NCBI RefSeq assembly: GCF_048771995.1
Contig: NC_133043.1
Span: forward strand, 10,124,501 to 10,188,500
Direction: 5' to 3'
DNA: 64,000 bases
From: Taeniopygia guttata
Taxonomy: Eukaryota; Chordata; Aves; Passeriformes; Estrildidae
Shown here piece by piece: positions 48,004 through 60,840 of this stretch; the stretch's first letter is position 1; every line of letters begins with the position of its first letter. Under the pieces are notes generated by a model. That model saw nothing but the letters and a program-made list of their open reading frames with translations, was not told the origin of the DNA and made no database searches. The position numbers and the translations under genes are program-made.

Positions 48004-51000
48004 TTCAGAAGTACAGAAATACTGGTGTTGCCTCAAGCAAAGAGTTCTCAACACAATGAGTCCAATACAGACTGTTTTACTGGAAAAATTGAAGTCTTAA
48101 ATTCAGACTTTCTCCTTCACCATCCTTCCTTTCAAGTTACCTGGTTTAAGATGAATTGATTGACCAAGATGGAGTTTTCCTGAGTGCTTCACAGTTTGAA
48201 GCAGCCAAGTACTTTCAGACTCTCTCTTTTCATTTCCTTAAAAATGTCTGAGCTTTAAAGGGAATCCTTCTGTCTCAGAGCAGAGGAAGAATAAACTCTT
48301 CTGACTCGAGAGAGGACAAAAAGAAAAAAAAACAACAAAAAACAAAAAACAAGCAAAATCACAAATAATGTGATGCAAACTATAAAAACTGATAAGGCAT
48401 AAAGACTGAAAAGAGCTGATAGATCATACTTTCTCCTTCCTTAAATGCTTGTGCTCCCTGGGCTATCAGTGTTCTTCTGGAGGTCTGCATGTTTGCAAAT
48501 TCCTGAGTGACAGTGCCAACAGCTGGAAGCCTTGAAAGAAATTTGGAAATTTTGGTGAGTTTTGTTTTCACTGCATAGAAATCCAGTCATCACTGCATAT
48601 TTCACCCCATTGGTCAGACAATACAAAGGGTGCTTTTTTGCAAGCCGGGTTATGTGTCTCTAATTTGGAATAATGGGAATTGAAAACAACCGGGAGTATT
48701 TCTCTGGGCTATGAATATATTGCCTCTTGAAAATGTGAATACAAATTCACATCTTCATCCCAGATTCTTGTTCCCATGCCAGCAAAACATTTGATATCAC
48801 AATAGAAAGGAGCATTTTACTTATTTTAGAGCACGATTGGAATAATTATTTTCTGTTACAAGCAGCACAACCATAACTTAAACTGACAGTGCTAAATACC
48901 ATGGTAAACTTGAAAACAATTCCTTTGTTGCTTGATAAATTAAAGTGACCTGAAATAAGAATAGCATTCCAAAATGTGTCCAAGCTATTAACATAAATTT
49001 GTGCAGAACCCAGCAATGCGTAAGCAGCAGACCAAGACTGTTTTCATCCACCTCTGACTTCAGTGACATGTTTCTCCAATAGGTTTCACAAACATAATAA
49101 TGAAATTAGGTTAATAAATCTTTCCTTTCTGGATATTGGGAGAGATGGGATGTGCTTTCTGTAGCTCCTGTGCAGTGCAGAACTCCTGCACCTCTCTGGG
49201 CAGCATCTGAGCCAAGGAGCCTGTCCAGGTGTGCTACTGGAGCCTCCAAGTCCAGGTAAATATTTCATGGCAGCATGTAACAGGATTTATCAGCTACACA
49301 GGGGTGGCCAAGTTCTTGCCTACACCAACTTCCTGAAGTGCTGGTTTAAAAGAATTAGCAGTGTAAGAGGCTGAGGTGCCCCTGGGCTGGGAGTGCTCCT
49401 TGCTGGCTCTGGTTCCATTTCTCAGCCCAGCCTGGCTCTGGCACTGAGTTAATTCCTAGGGCAGGCTGGGATTTCTCTGTGCCCTGCAGACACGCATCCC
49501 TGTGTAACACAAAAGGGAAGGGTGAAAAGGACAAGTGGCAGAGCTGTAGCATCCTACAGCCATGAGAAACAGGGCTGGGAAAAGCTGGGGCAAGGCATCG
49601 TGTGAGCAGGAGCAGAGACAGCACTTGAGCAATGAGCCCTGAGCCCCCAGACTGCCTAATGTGTGCTGTTTCTGCAGGGAGAGAATCAGATAGGAAAACA
49701 AGACTGCTTAGAGTGTGCTTTTGTCATCCAGAAACACTTAAGCTGCATGAAATAAATTGCATTTGGTATGCCAAGGGCATGAATAACTCCAGAGAGTGAA
49801 AGGGAAGTGCATCAGCTTGGATGATTACCAGTGTCTAGGCAGCAGGCTCCCCTGTTTTCACTGGAGTTTTATAGAACAGGGAAGGAAGAAAATGTCCATA
49901 ATGAGAAAGTGGGTCAGACACCAGTGAGAAAGAACAAAAGGAACGAGAATCAGAGAACCCACGAGCTGCATCCCAACAGCTCTGAATCTGGGGACAGGAT
50001 CTGTGTAAGCACGAATATCACTTTTCTTGCCCTTAACAAAACCTGACAGACCTCCCACATTGTTGTAAAGGATGCTGGGCTCCTCTAGCAGCTTTGTTAA
50101 GTACAGAGCCATAAATGCTGCAGACGATGCCTCAGATTCTTAAAGCTCGATTTCTGACAGTAGAAAAGTGCTTTTTTCTGTTAAACAGGGCAGGTCTCTG
50201 ACCTGGGAAAATCCTTAATCCTGCTGGTGACAGTTCCTTTTAACTGCCTGCGTCTGGCTTAAAATACTCTTTCTTTGAGGGAGGTTTGAGGGATGAAAAC
50301 AAGGCTGCTCCTCACTCCATCGTGCATAGTGAGCTTTCACATTGTTTTGTTTGAAACACAGGAACAGCCTCCTAGCCTGGAGCTACCTGTCTGTCCTGCA
50401 TGGAGCAGTGTAAAGACAGCCCACTGCTGTAAAAATAAATAAGGTGCATGTGTTTTGTGCTCCAGGTAATGTGGTATTTTTTATGCATACCTAGGCCACT
50501 CAGAAGGTGCAGCATTATCCCATAGCCCAGCAAGAGAAAAAGCCTAATAAAACAAATAAAAAAGAGAAATGGCCCAGTAGAAAATACAGGTGGAGAGCTC
50601 TTCATCTATCTACCACAACACAGACACTGTGACTGGGCATAATTTAAAGTGTTTTCTCCTCTTGCTCCCCACCGTGTCTCTCTGAGCCTGTCCTCCCTTG
50701 GCAGACCTGATCCTGCTTCTCCAAAATATCAAAAGGAGGTTTAATGCTTGTAGAAGACTCTTGTGAGACTTGCCTGTGCCACAGGACCCCTGAGCAGCAC
50801 TCGGGGCTGGGATCTCCTCCCTGGCTGTCACACCCTGTGAATTCTCTCTCGGGTTCCTGGGTCAGGGTGACCCCAAGAGAAATCCAAAAAGAGTCTTTGC
50901 ATCCCTGGCCCGAAGGCAGCTGGAGAAGAGGTCTGGAATGCTTCTGATTGTGCTTTCAAGGTGTTTATTTCTTCTCCTATCCTAATTTTGCAAAGCTGTT

Positions 51001-53898
51001 GAATGTGCACTGTTCATTGAGGGTGATCCCAAAGTTCTCTGCAAGGGATTTCTATGCAGGGAGTAGCACCTTTCCTGTTGAAAAGCAGTCACCAGCTGAG
51101 GAAAAAACGTACATTATACTCTTGGTATTTCAGTGTTATAGTTTGGAATCAGCAGAGGGTTTGGGTTCAATAACAAAACATCATTCAAGGAAAGGGAAAA
51201 GAAACTTTTGTCCTTAAGTTAGAATGGCAAGCATAGACTCTTTCCATCCAGTTTAAACGAGACAGCACTTTCCCTGGCAGTGACTGTGGATATTTTACAG
51301 ACAGATATGGATGCATTTTCAGATGTGCTTCCCTGGCCAGCCCTGAGCCATCAGCCCTTGGTGACACAGCTCTTCCCCCTCCCATCCCTCTGCAACCCAA
51401 ATCACCTCAGCCCCTGGCCTGTGAGGAACAGAGCTCAGGCATGGCTCAAACGTAGCAGAAAGAGGAGAAAAGTCATAAAGGGGAATTTAATGACCCAGCA
51501 AACCCTGTTGGGATCTTTACTGAAATAGGCTTGGTTGTTTCAGCCCTATCAATTACTTGGATGGGTTTTTTTGTTGCTGCTCTTCCTGGGAAACATGCAG
51601 GTGAGGAGCCCCTGGCTCCTGGCAGGGGTTTGTCAGCCAGGGCCAGCCTGTGGCATTTATCCCCATGTCACCTCGGGGTTCTTCTCTCTGCTCACTCAAC
51701 AAAGTCTCTCCATCAACCTCAACGTCTCCTGAAGTGCTCATTCATTTTGAATTTATCCACACCTGAGTGCTGACAATTTGTTTTGGGTACAGCAGGCTGG
51801 TAAAAATGCTGCTGTGGAATAAAAGGTTGCTGACAGGAGTTACATAATAATATTTAAAAATTCACCAGTTGTGGCTGATGTTTTTTCTAGAGGTTTTGTT
51901 TTGTGCTTAGTTTTCTTTTGCAGTAGGTTCTAAATCAGTTGCAAAGATCATTTTATATAAATTTATTGGACCTACATAAACTTGAACAGGCTAGCCTGGA
52001 TATATGGATGTTCACATAATGTAGCTCTTGAATACAAACTTGTGGCTTTGTCAATGATGTGTATATTTTACATAAAATCTGAAAAAAAACTTAGTTTTCC
52101 TGCAAAATCTTGTGTAACACAAGCTGTAAACTTTGTGTCAGAGATTAATTTTTTGCGTTTGTTGACATGTGGTGAAGGGATGCCTGAATAGTTTTGCAAA
52201 GAGTGATATGTCTTTAATATATCCAGTTATTTGTCCTTATTTTGAGTTTTGCAGTTAGACAAAGAGCATACAGAATTGTTTTCTGTTGTATCTTGCTTGG
52301 CATGAGCAAGATGAGAAAAATAAAGCCATAAATACATGGTTTTGCATAGAATTCTACCAACTTGGAATAAAATAAAGTCCTTTCCTGGCCCACCTCTCTC
52401 ACTTGCATTAATTAAAGCATCTGGATGTTTCTGTGCTCATAGAGCTTCATGAGACCCACATTACCAGGGTTTTGTTTGACTTTCACTCTAAAGCCCTAAT
52501 ATTTGCAGAGATAAGCATATGCAAATATTTAACTACAAGCATCACTTTCAGGGAGTGCAGTTTGGTTTCAGCTCAGAAAATGCCTTTCTCTGTTTTATTT
52601 TCCAGCAAGGGTGTGAAATCTTCTGCTAAGTCATCAGACAGCTCTGGAATCTCAGGGCTGTGCTCTTCCTTGCTGTGCTTCTTGGGTAATGATTGGCGCA
52701 AATACAAAATAAAATGTTCTGAACTGGTAATTTTAAACTCCTACAATTGACTGCACAGCAAGCAGGGGAAGAAGGGGGAATAGTTTCTTAATATATCAGA
52801 GCTGACATTTGACTGGTGTGAGACCAGAGGAGAGCAAAAGGGGAAGGTTATTGTTAATTATTCTTCTGCTGAAAGTTGGGGCCTTGAAAGACTCTTTGAT
52901 GAACATATTCCTTGCCATCTCCTTGTGTGGGAATGCCCTGTGTGTGCTGCCCTGTGCAGCTCCTGCAGCACTCTAATACTGTGCAGCACAGCAGAAGTGA
53001 CACTGGCAATGTACAGATTTAATGTTTCCTAATGACTTCCAGATCCAGTTTTCTCAAATTGCAAATAAATCCTATTTTCCTGTCGATTTTTCTAAGTGCA
53101 CACAGCTTACAGAAGAGTTGGTGTCCCACCAGCTGCCTCTCCAGCATCTCTCTGTAGTTCCCTTTTTATTGCTGCCACTTCTAAACTACTTGATGCTACC
53201 AAGTGAGGATGAAACACGCTCAGGTTGCAGAGAAATTTTTAATATGAATTGGGAACAATATTTGGAGTCCAGGTGCACAGAAGGACACAAAGGAAAATAA
53301 GAGTATATTGCCTGTTGCCACTGTGATGGTATCAAGTCTTGTTTCAAAAGATTGAGAGGATGGATTTAATATAAACTGCAGAAATATGATGTTTAGAGTA
53401 GCAAGCCATCATGAAAATTAGAAAATATATTTAGCCCCTACAAGGCCGCTGCATTTAGAGTATTATATTTTTAGACTCTCAGTAAGCCAGGCACAAATTG
53501 TCTTACATCCTCTGACATTTTCATTATTTGAGGCTGGCAGTGGGCATAAATATTATTGCAGAATAACAAAGCAAAACCCAGTGAAACCAACTCAATTTAC
53601 CTTTGAGTTTTAATAATTAATATTTATGCATATATGAGGGGAATAATGACACTGTTTTACTGTAATTGAGCCAGAACTTCCTGAGAGGCCAACCCACAAG
53701 ATCTTTGGCTGGAGACAGCATTTTAGCAGCAATTGAAACCATCCCAGGGACCACAAAGGGAAACCCTGAAATGCTTGAGAGCATCCCAAGGGTGAGGAAT
53801 GGGATCAGGTATCAAAGCTTATGGATGGGCATAGCCCAGAGGCTTGGTTGATGGATTTTAATGGGTTTTTGCATCTCACAGTGACTGTTTTCCCTGTT
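48004..53898. other. Single-copy DNA, no gene seen
   Basis: About 5.9 kb with no recognised gene or interspersed repeat. The parts near 49.1-49.7 and 51.3-51.7 kb are GC-richer. An A/C-rich tract lies at 48321-48355. Open frames up to 105 codons are unrecognised. Confidence 0.65.
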
Positions 53899-53904
53899 AT
53901 CCAT
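53899..53904. repeat. Left target-site duplication of LTR copy 2
   Basis: ATCCAT, identical to 54694-54699. The perfect match fixes the LTR ends and implies a younger insertion than copy 1. Confidence 0.92.
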
Positions 53905-54693
53905 TGCCAGAGCTCACCCCTAGGTCCGGGGTGGCTCCATGTGGTGGAAAAGTCTCTCCTCCAACTCGAGCTTCCAAAGAAAGGCTCAGCAGTCTTCAGT
54001 CGTCCGGTCTCAAGGTAGATTTTTGTAAGTTATCTAAAAGATTTTCTTCTCTGGCTGCTGTGGTTTGCTCAGAGCTCAGGCAGAGGCACACACACACCCT
54101 GACATCCTCTCTGACTCCCGACTGCTTCTTCTCTCCCCCTCTGCCCAGGGCTGCTGCTGTCTTTTATATGGTACATTACATGTTACATGGGTACAGTTTT
54201 TCCCCAATGCCTATTACCTATATTAAATGGTGCTTTTCTATCTTTTATATGGTACATTACATGTTAAATGTTTACACTTTTCCCCAATGCCCATTACCTA
54301 TATTAAATGGTGCTTTTCTACTCTAAACCAATCTGTGAGTGCCAACATCACCAAGAACATGGAGGTAAGAAGAAGAAAGAGGGAGGACAGGGCAGGCCCA
54401 AATCCCTCCATCTTAAAACTTCTGACCCCCATGTACAAAACCAAAACCCCCCTGTACAGGCCTTAAAACCCCCCTGTACAGCCCTCAAAAATTCTTCCCT
54501 TTATTTTGTGACTACTTCTACTATAATATCTAAACTTTTGTGACTTCTTGTTCTTCCTGCAAGGTTGGTAAATCATTCCATGGCTCAAACCCAAAATCAC
54601 AGCTGTTTCCAGCTGCCTGCCAGGGTCTCAAATGCTTCTGACCAGGGCCCGGAACCTCCAAAAATGTCTGAGGGACATTTTGAGTTCTGGCAA
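53905..54693 (-). mobile_element. Solo LTR, ERVK-like, copy 2, with duplicated promoter
   Basis: A 789-bp LTR on the minus strand. It begins TGCCAGAACTC at 54693 and ends GGTGAGCTCTGGCA at 53905, with near-perfect inverted ends and exact 6-bp target duplications. It is homologous throughout to copy 1 (22105-22787) but longer by about 106 bp. The extra length comes mainly from an 80-bp tandem duplication at 54160-54320 that doubles the TATA box, plus a short duplication near 54450-54485 (CCCCCCTGTACAG twice). Where copy 1 has AATAAA, this copy reads AAAAAT, so the polyadenylation signal is lost. No viral coding sequence remains. Confidence 0.93.
54160..54320 (-). repeat. 80-bp tandem duplication in the LTR, two TATA boxes
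   Basis: Unit 1 is 54160-54240 (81 bp) and unit 2 is 54241-54320 (80 bp). Both run from TCTTTTATATGGTACATTAC to TGCTTTTCTA, with a few substitutions and one T of length difference. Each holds CCATATAAAAG on the minus strand (complements of 54161-54171 and 54242-54252). Copy 1 has a single unit. Confidence 0.93.
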
Positions 54694-54699
54694 TCCATT
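54694..54699. repeat. Right target-site duplication of LTR copy 2
   Basis: ATCCAT, identical to the left copy. Confidence 0.92.
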
Positions 54700-56234
54700 A
54701 CTGAAGTAAGCATTCCCTTTAAAGCCCTTGCACAGGTCTGGTTGGGTGTGCTCTGACCCAGCTGGGTCACCAGTAGCAGCTGCAGGAGGAGAGACTGGGA
54801 GCACTGGGAGGCAGGGCTGGCCACAGCCAGGTCTCCATTTAAGAGACATTTAAGATCCAAATCCTGTTGGATTTCCTCTCCTTCACATCTGACTGCACCA
54901 TCAGTGGTGTCTGGCTACAGGAGCAAAAGATATACAGGAGTACGAGATAGGCAGAATAAAATCCATCTTGCCATTAACTTCTTTAAAGTTTAATGCAAGA
55001 GGAAGTGCACCAACAGGAGCAAATTATAAAAATCACCCATCCTTGACTTTGATGGATGTTCTCCCCACAAACTCACCACACACTGTTTTATGAACTAGAT
55101 TATTTGCCTAAGTCATCATCTTATGATTGATTAGAGAAGTAAAATGAGGACATAATCACTTCTACGTATCTTGCTATACTACAAATAAGAAAGTTTTGTA
55201 CAACAGTTTATTAAAAGCTGATTAGATTAAAACAAATTGTATAGTTGGAGCCCTGACAAATGGTTCTTTTATATTGAAATACTCAGTGGTTAAGTGGTGT
55301 TAGCAGAGCAGTCAGCAAGGACTGGCTCCATTTCTGCATCCAAGTGCTGCGGCAGGAATTATTTACTGTGGGAGTGTCCAGGAGAAAACAAAGAAATTCA
55401 ATTTATGTGTCTATTCCATGCCAACTGCTGATGACATCACTAAAATAATTATTCCTTTCAAAATAATTATTCCTTTCAGAAATCAGGAAATGTTCTTTTT
55501 TGCTTTTTTTTTTAATAAGTGAGAGAGATGGGATTATTGATCAGAAAAAAAAATCATAGATTGTAATTTTTCAGAGCTTTGTGCTGACAGCAATTTTTTA
55601 ATAAAGACATCCCATTTACAATATAAATTCCAGGTTTGATGAATAAATGCATACATTTTATTAGAATGTGTGGAATAAAATATTTAATCTGAAATCTAGA
55701 AATTAAGATGGAACACATTTGTTCCTCTTTCCCAGCGGTTTGGCATGATGTATTTGAGCTCCAAATGTAGAACAAGTACTGAAGCAATATAATATAGCTT
55801 GTCAATTTTAAGGGAAAAAAATACAGTCATGCTAAGCAAAAGAGATTAAACACTATGAAAAATGGAACCATATTGAACAGCCATAGATTTTAAGAAAAAT
55901 ATGCTCCCAAGGTATCCAAAACTGATTCAACTTAATCTATAACCAGTCCTGAGTAAGCAGGTAAAATTGACTCTTGAACATTATATGAATAAAAAGCATC
56001 TTTGGGCAAGGTCCTGTCTTTATCAAAGTCTTATAAACTTCTCAATTTATTTTCAAAATTCAGTCTCTGTCTCTCTTTCCTCTCTCTCAAATTGTGAATG
56101 ATGGGGAAATGAGTAAGAGAAAAGCCCAATTCTTCATTTGGCGAGGACAGATTGTGTCCCTCATCAGATACTCGGCGTGGGGATGGGGCCTGTGTGGTGC
56201 AGTGAGGGATGGGAATTCTCTTCCACCTCCCAGT
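54700..56234. other. Single-copy DNA, no gene seen
   Basis: Holds a doubled 18-bp unit (AAAATAATTATTCCTTTC) at about 55442-55477 and nothing else recognised. It lies between LTR copy 2 and the opposed LTR fragment. Confidence 0.65.
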
Positions 56235-56322
56235 TGTCAGAACTCAAAATGTCCCTCAGACATTTTTGGATGTTCCGGGCCCAGGTCAGAAGCATTTGAG
56301 ACCCTGGCAGGCAGCTGGAAAC
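56235..56322 (+). mobile_element. Fragment of the same LTR family (5' 88 bp of U3)
   Basis: Begins TGTCAGAACTC and follows copy 1 for 88 bp with one difference (CAGGTCAG against CAGCTCAG), then breaks off after GCTGGAAAC at 56322. The orientation is opposite to copies 1 and 2. No target duplication is present at the truncated side, so most of the LTR was deleted, or the fragment arrived by rearrangement or gene conversion. Confidence 0.9.
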
Positions 56323-58562
56323 TTCTTACTTAAATGGCTGAAAATTAGGCATGTGCTTTTGTTGATTGGTAGACTGGTGAACCATACAGCCGCCTGCAGG
56401 CTTGGCATGGCACAGAAAGGGAAATTATATCTGTAAAGATGCTGTGGTCAAGGTGTATTACAAGCCTATTTATCATCAGGAAATTATCAACTCAACTCTT
56501 GCTTTAAAACTTTTTAAAATATTTTTTGCTTTTAATAGGGGAGAAAAATACTCAAAACTTTATTTGTGTATTTTTCATATATTTATTTCAGCTCTCTCTA
56601 GTGTCTGCCTGTTGCCCATTATAAAGGATTCCAACTCGTTTCATATGAAAGACAGGCTTATTAATGTCTCAGTGCTGCATGACACATCATTAAAGCTCAG
56701 ATGTAGTCATTACCCCATGCTACAGTGCTTGGGATTATTAATATTTCCAACACTACGAGGACACAGGAGATGTGCCACTGATGCAGGCATTTCTAAGCCC
56801 TGTGATGGATTAAAAAAGGGATGCCTGGATACAAAGCATAATAACACTGCCCTGGCCTTTTTTTTGCAGGCTTCTTTCAACATTCAGGGAGGTTTTTCTG
56901 TTCCACCAAGTGTGTGCTAATTAAACCGACGGGAGGACTGAGAGCTAATTGATGACAGGATGGGTTTCCAGAAGTGCTGTGCTAAAGGGAGCAATGTTAG
57001 ATTTGCTGTTGAAAACTCGGGGTTTGAAGTTCTGACATGTGCAGGTTCAATAGACTGAACAGGACCCAATCCCCAGTTTTGTCTCCCTCTTTGAGACAGC
57101 TCAGCATCCTCAGAGGATTTGTTCACCCCTGGCAATGGATGATGTCTGGACTTTTGAGGGTCCTCGATTAAAGAAAAACATTATAAGAAGTAGATTTGAA
57201 CTCAGAGATTCTTACTGTTTTACTTCTCCTTCTGCAAAATAAGTTCTTGCCCAATGGCCCACGTACCCAGTGTTCCAGGGAAACCCAGAGTACTTTGGCA
57301 CCTGGCCCACACTGACTTTGCACCTTAGTTATAAAATGGATTATCCCAGACCATTTCCATGGGCATTGCAAAAGCCACCAGCTCCCCAAATCAGCTGCTC
57401 CTGCTGCTGTCTGTGGTTATTGACTGGTGACAACTTCAGAACTGTTATCTATCATGATTCCTGCGGCTCAGCAGGTAGTAAACATTCTCTTTACCATGGC
57501 ATATTGAACAAAATTGTTATGCAAGTCTATTAGCAAAGCTTGTAAACACTTGACTAAACTACGTGGCTCAATTAGCAAAGAATAATGGAGCAATAAGTAA
57601 AGTGTGTGCAATTTTATCAACTCTTTTCAGCTCAGTGAAGTCTCCAGCATTATCAGGAAAGCATAAAGAGCAATTGTCAGTATATCTCACTGAATCCTTG
57701 CATATTACCTTTGACTAAATCAAAAAGGTATGTCAGAAAAACAGAAAAAAATTTTAACAGCATAAGCAGAGAATGCAGCACAGTCAGGTGCATTTATTCA
57801 CTATTTAGCAAATGTGTGTGACTTGGTTAATTAAGAATATTAAAATGTGACATCTGAAGTGTGCTATTAAATTATTGAAACAGCAAGGTTGATCACAGTA
57901 CACAAACAGCTATTTCATGTATACATACAACACAATTTTAAAATTATATAAATTATGAAATAGTGCTTTATAATCAGCACATGAAATAGGTGCTGCCAGG
58001 AACTTCTTTATTGGATCCAAGCTCAGACTGGCCTAAGGTTCAGGCAAACATTTGAAGACTAAGATTTTGTTTCAGCTGTAGAAAAGCACAGGCAGCTTCC
58101 CTCAGTATTTAATTTTCTGGCGGCATTTTCAGTTGCATTTACACCTGGTTCATTCAACAGCTTCATTTCTTGTTTTTATGCTGTGGATGAAAATGAAAAT
58201 TAAATCTGCAAGCAAAACCTGTGATATATAAAGCTCCATTCCATCTTGTGCTGATGCAGAATTGTTCTTTAAAGACCTGTGCTGCAGCTCTCTGCTGCAT
58301 TTTCAGAAGTCTGATGTTCTCAGCAGTCTGTGCCTGTTACAATGAAGCTTAGGGGTGTGCCAAGAAAACCAAAGGAGAAAGGAATGTGTCCACCACCTCC
58401 TCCCTGCAAAATGCTGTACCCAGGTCATCTGAAGGATGGGTTATATTCCCTTTTCCCTCCCACCAACAGTAAATCAGTACCTGGCTCTCACCTTTTTGAA
58501 AGATCTTGATGCCAGCCCAACTGTGTGTAGATCTGTGATTAATTTCCCTGGAAGCAGGGATC

Positions 58563-58583
58563 AAAAAAAAAAAAAAAAAAAAA
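58563..58583. repeat. Poly-A tract (21 A)
   Basis: Pure A-run. No processed pseudogene body was recognised upstream. Confidence 0.95.
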
Positions 58584-60823
58584 GAATGAAAGTGGCACCT
58601 GTATTTTGTGCATCCCACAAGGAAGAGTCAGTAAAAGGCTGCTCAGAGAAGAAGCTGCTTTGGCTGCCTGAAGACCGCCCTTTCCAGTATTGTGCATGTC
58701 TCAGCTGCCACTGTAAGACAGGAGAAGAAACACCATCAAAGGGACAGTTTGGGTTTAATCTTTGACCCCTTTGAAAATAAAAATCAGGATCTGGTATTAT
58801 GCAGAAGTTGTAGGTATATAAAAATCTCTCAGGACTACTGGTGACTTTTGCAGTATCTGTAGCAGCAAAAGATACATTGATGGTATCAAGAATTTTGACT
58901 TTAAAGATCTTCTTTACTAAAGGATTATTAGCCGTGAGGTAACTGGAGACTTTTGCTTCCCTTTAGTTCCTCTCCCCACTTTCCTGCCAGCCTTACCTGG
59001 CTCAGGAGCTGGACAGTGGGCTCCCAGTCAGAGCAGTGGCTCCAGATAATAATGTTAGGTGGGTTGGGATCTGTATTTTCTGTCCCACTTCTCTCATACT
59101 CATCCCTCCCAGACCTCCCTGAGAGCTCACAGACAGGCTGGAAAATCACCCTAGCTGTCCAAAGCCTGGCCCAGCAGCAGCCCACAGCCCTTATGACTCG
59201 AGTCTGAGTTTCAGCTTCCTGAGGGAGCCATGTCATCCCTGGCATGGGATTTCAGGGGGAAATAAAGCAGAGAAAGTGAGAGAATACAATATTCAGGCTT
59301 TGTTCACCCAGGGAAGCCATTTCCAGTGGTGCCATCAACAAGGAAATTAGGAACACTGTTTCTTGTGTCCTAAAGTGGGGTGAACTTAACTCCTACTTGT
59401 TCATCAATTGAACTGTCAGGTAGAAAATGTTACCTATTTACATGCTCTATTCTCATTAGTTTGATTTATATGGCACATTCCCATGTGACCATTTCAGTTA
59501 TCCAAGCTGGTTTTGCCCAGCAAAATCAAGGCTGACTATCCCCAGCCAGGGCAGGGATCTGTCATGCTGCATTAGGTGACTGTATTTCTTATGATAAAGA
59601 GAACAAGATTCCTTAAGGACAGAATAATCTGCCAGGCAGACCTCTGGAGCACCATGGATCTTCAGCCTGGGGGGGTTTTCCATCCTGAAGCCATTAAGTG
59701 TGGCAATAACTACAGCATATGAATGAGTTCCACAGATTATAGCCATAGGAGGTACTGGGAACATGCCCTCTCTTACATTGTTTGCAGAAATGCACTCCTG
59801 TTGGGAGGATTTATGTTTTCATTACAGAACAATTCCCATAATAACAGCCATTGAATAAGGATGCCTAATGCAGAATACACGAGGAAAAAAAAATAACTGC
59901 TTCAAGTAATAAGTTTTGATTGAATGAATGGCTACTTTATAAACTTTCATTACTATTATTTGGTCTGAGGGAAATAGCAGCCTGTCAGATTTTTTCCAAT
60001 GGAAAATTTAATCAACAGAAAATGATGCATTAAGAGGATGAAAAGGCTGCTGGCATCATTCTGCTGGACCTCACAGCTTTTCTCTGCCTTCTCTGCCTTT
60101 AACAACTTGGGGGTTTGGGATCTTGCCTCCTTTTCCTTGGGCTGCTGCTGGGGTTTTTGTGGGAGCTGTGTTGGGAGCTTTCACAGAGCCAGAAGAAGCT
60201 CTTCAGAACTTTTTTTCACTGTCCTCATGTAAAATGTGCTGTTCAGTCACCCCCAAGACAAGGAGACTGGCACCCCTGAGTGAGCAGCGCTGTCCTCTGT
60301 GGCTCTGCTGGCCATGGAGCTGGCCAAGGTCAGGCTGGGTTTGAGCCATGCTGCAGTCTCCAGAGCCCACTCGGTTTCTCTCTCAGCTCAGTGATGCTTG
60401 GCTGTGCCCAGGCTCTGTTTATGTGTCTCTGTGTAGGACAGAAGTGTTTCACTGGGAAATTCATCAGCACACTATCATTTTTAGCAGAGCTGTGACTTTA
60501 TTGAAACACCACTATAACTGCACAATCTGCTTGTTTCTTCACTACAATTTAAAATTTTCCAGCAATAATATATAATGCTAGTCAAATTCTGCTTTCTTTA
60601 TGCAATATTTTGATCAATGGATGCTTTTTCTCTTGCTAAAATATCTGATTGTCAGGTAGGTCTTTGAGGATCACATTTTAACCCTTTGATTCAACAACAC
60701 TTATGTCTTGCTTTTTTCTTTAGTCTTTCTTTCCAGAAAATAAGAAATCACAAAGTTTAACCAGATCCTTTATATTTCTGTTTCCTCTATTTTGAGCCAA
60801 GTGGAAAACAGGGAAACATGTTT

Positions 60824-60840
60824 AAAAAAAAAAAAAAAAA
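60824..60840. repeat. Poly-A tract (17 A)
   Basis: Pure A-run in single-copy sequence. Confidence 0.95.

Noticed and set aside
53904..54326. 140-codon + strand open frame with repeated peptide
   Set aside because: Antisense to LTR copy 2. The peptide repeat simply reflects the 80-bp promoter duplication.
56402..56920. 172-codon + strand open frame with an acceptor-like site at about 56591
   Set aside because: No homologue or domain is recognised, no convincing donor was found, and the length is within chance for 64 kb in six frames.
58500..58583. Poly-A run as the tail of a processed pseudogene
   Set aside because: No recognisable mRNA-derived sequence precedes it. CR1, the main LINE in birds, does not normally produce poly-A retrocopies.
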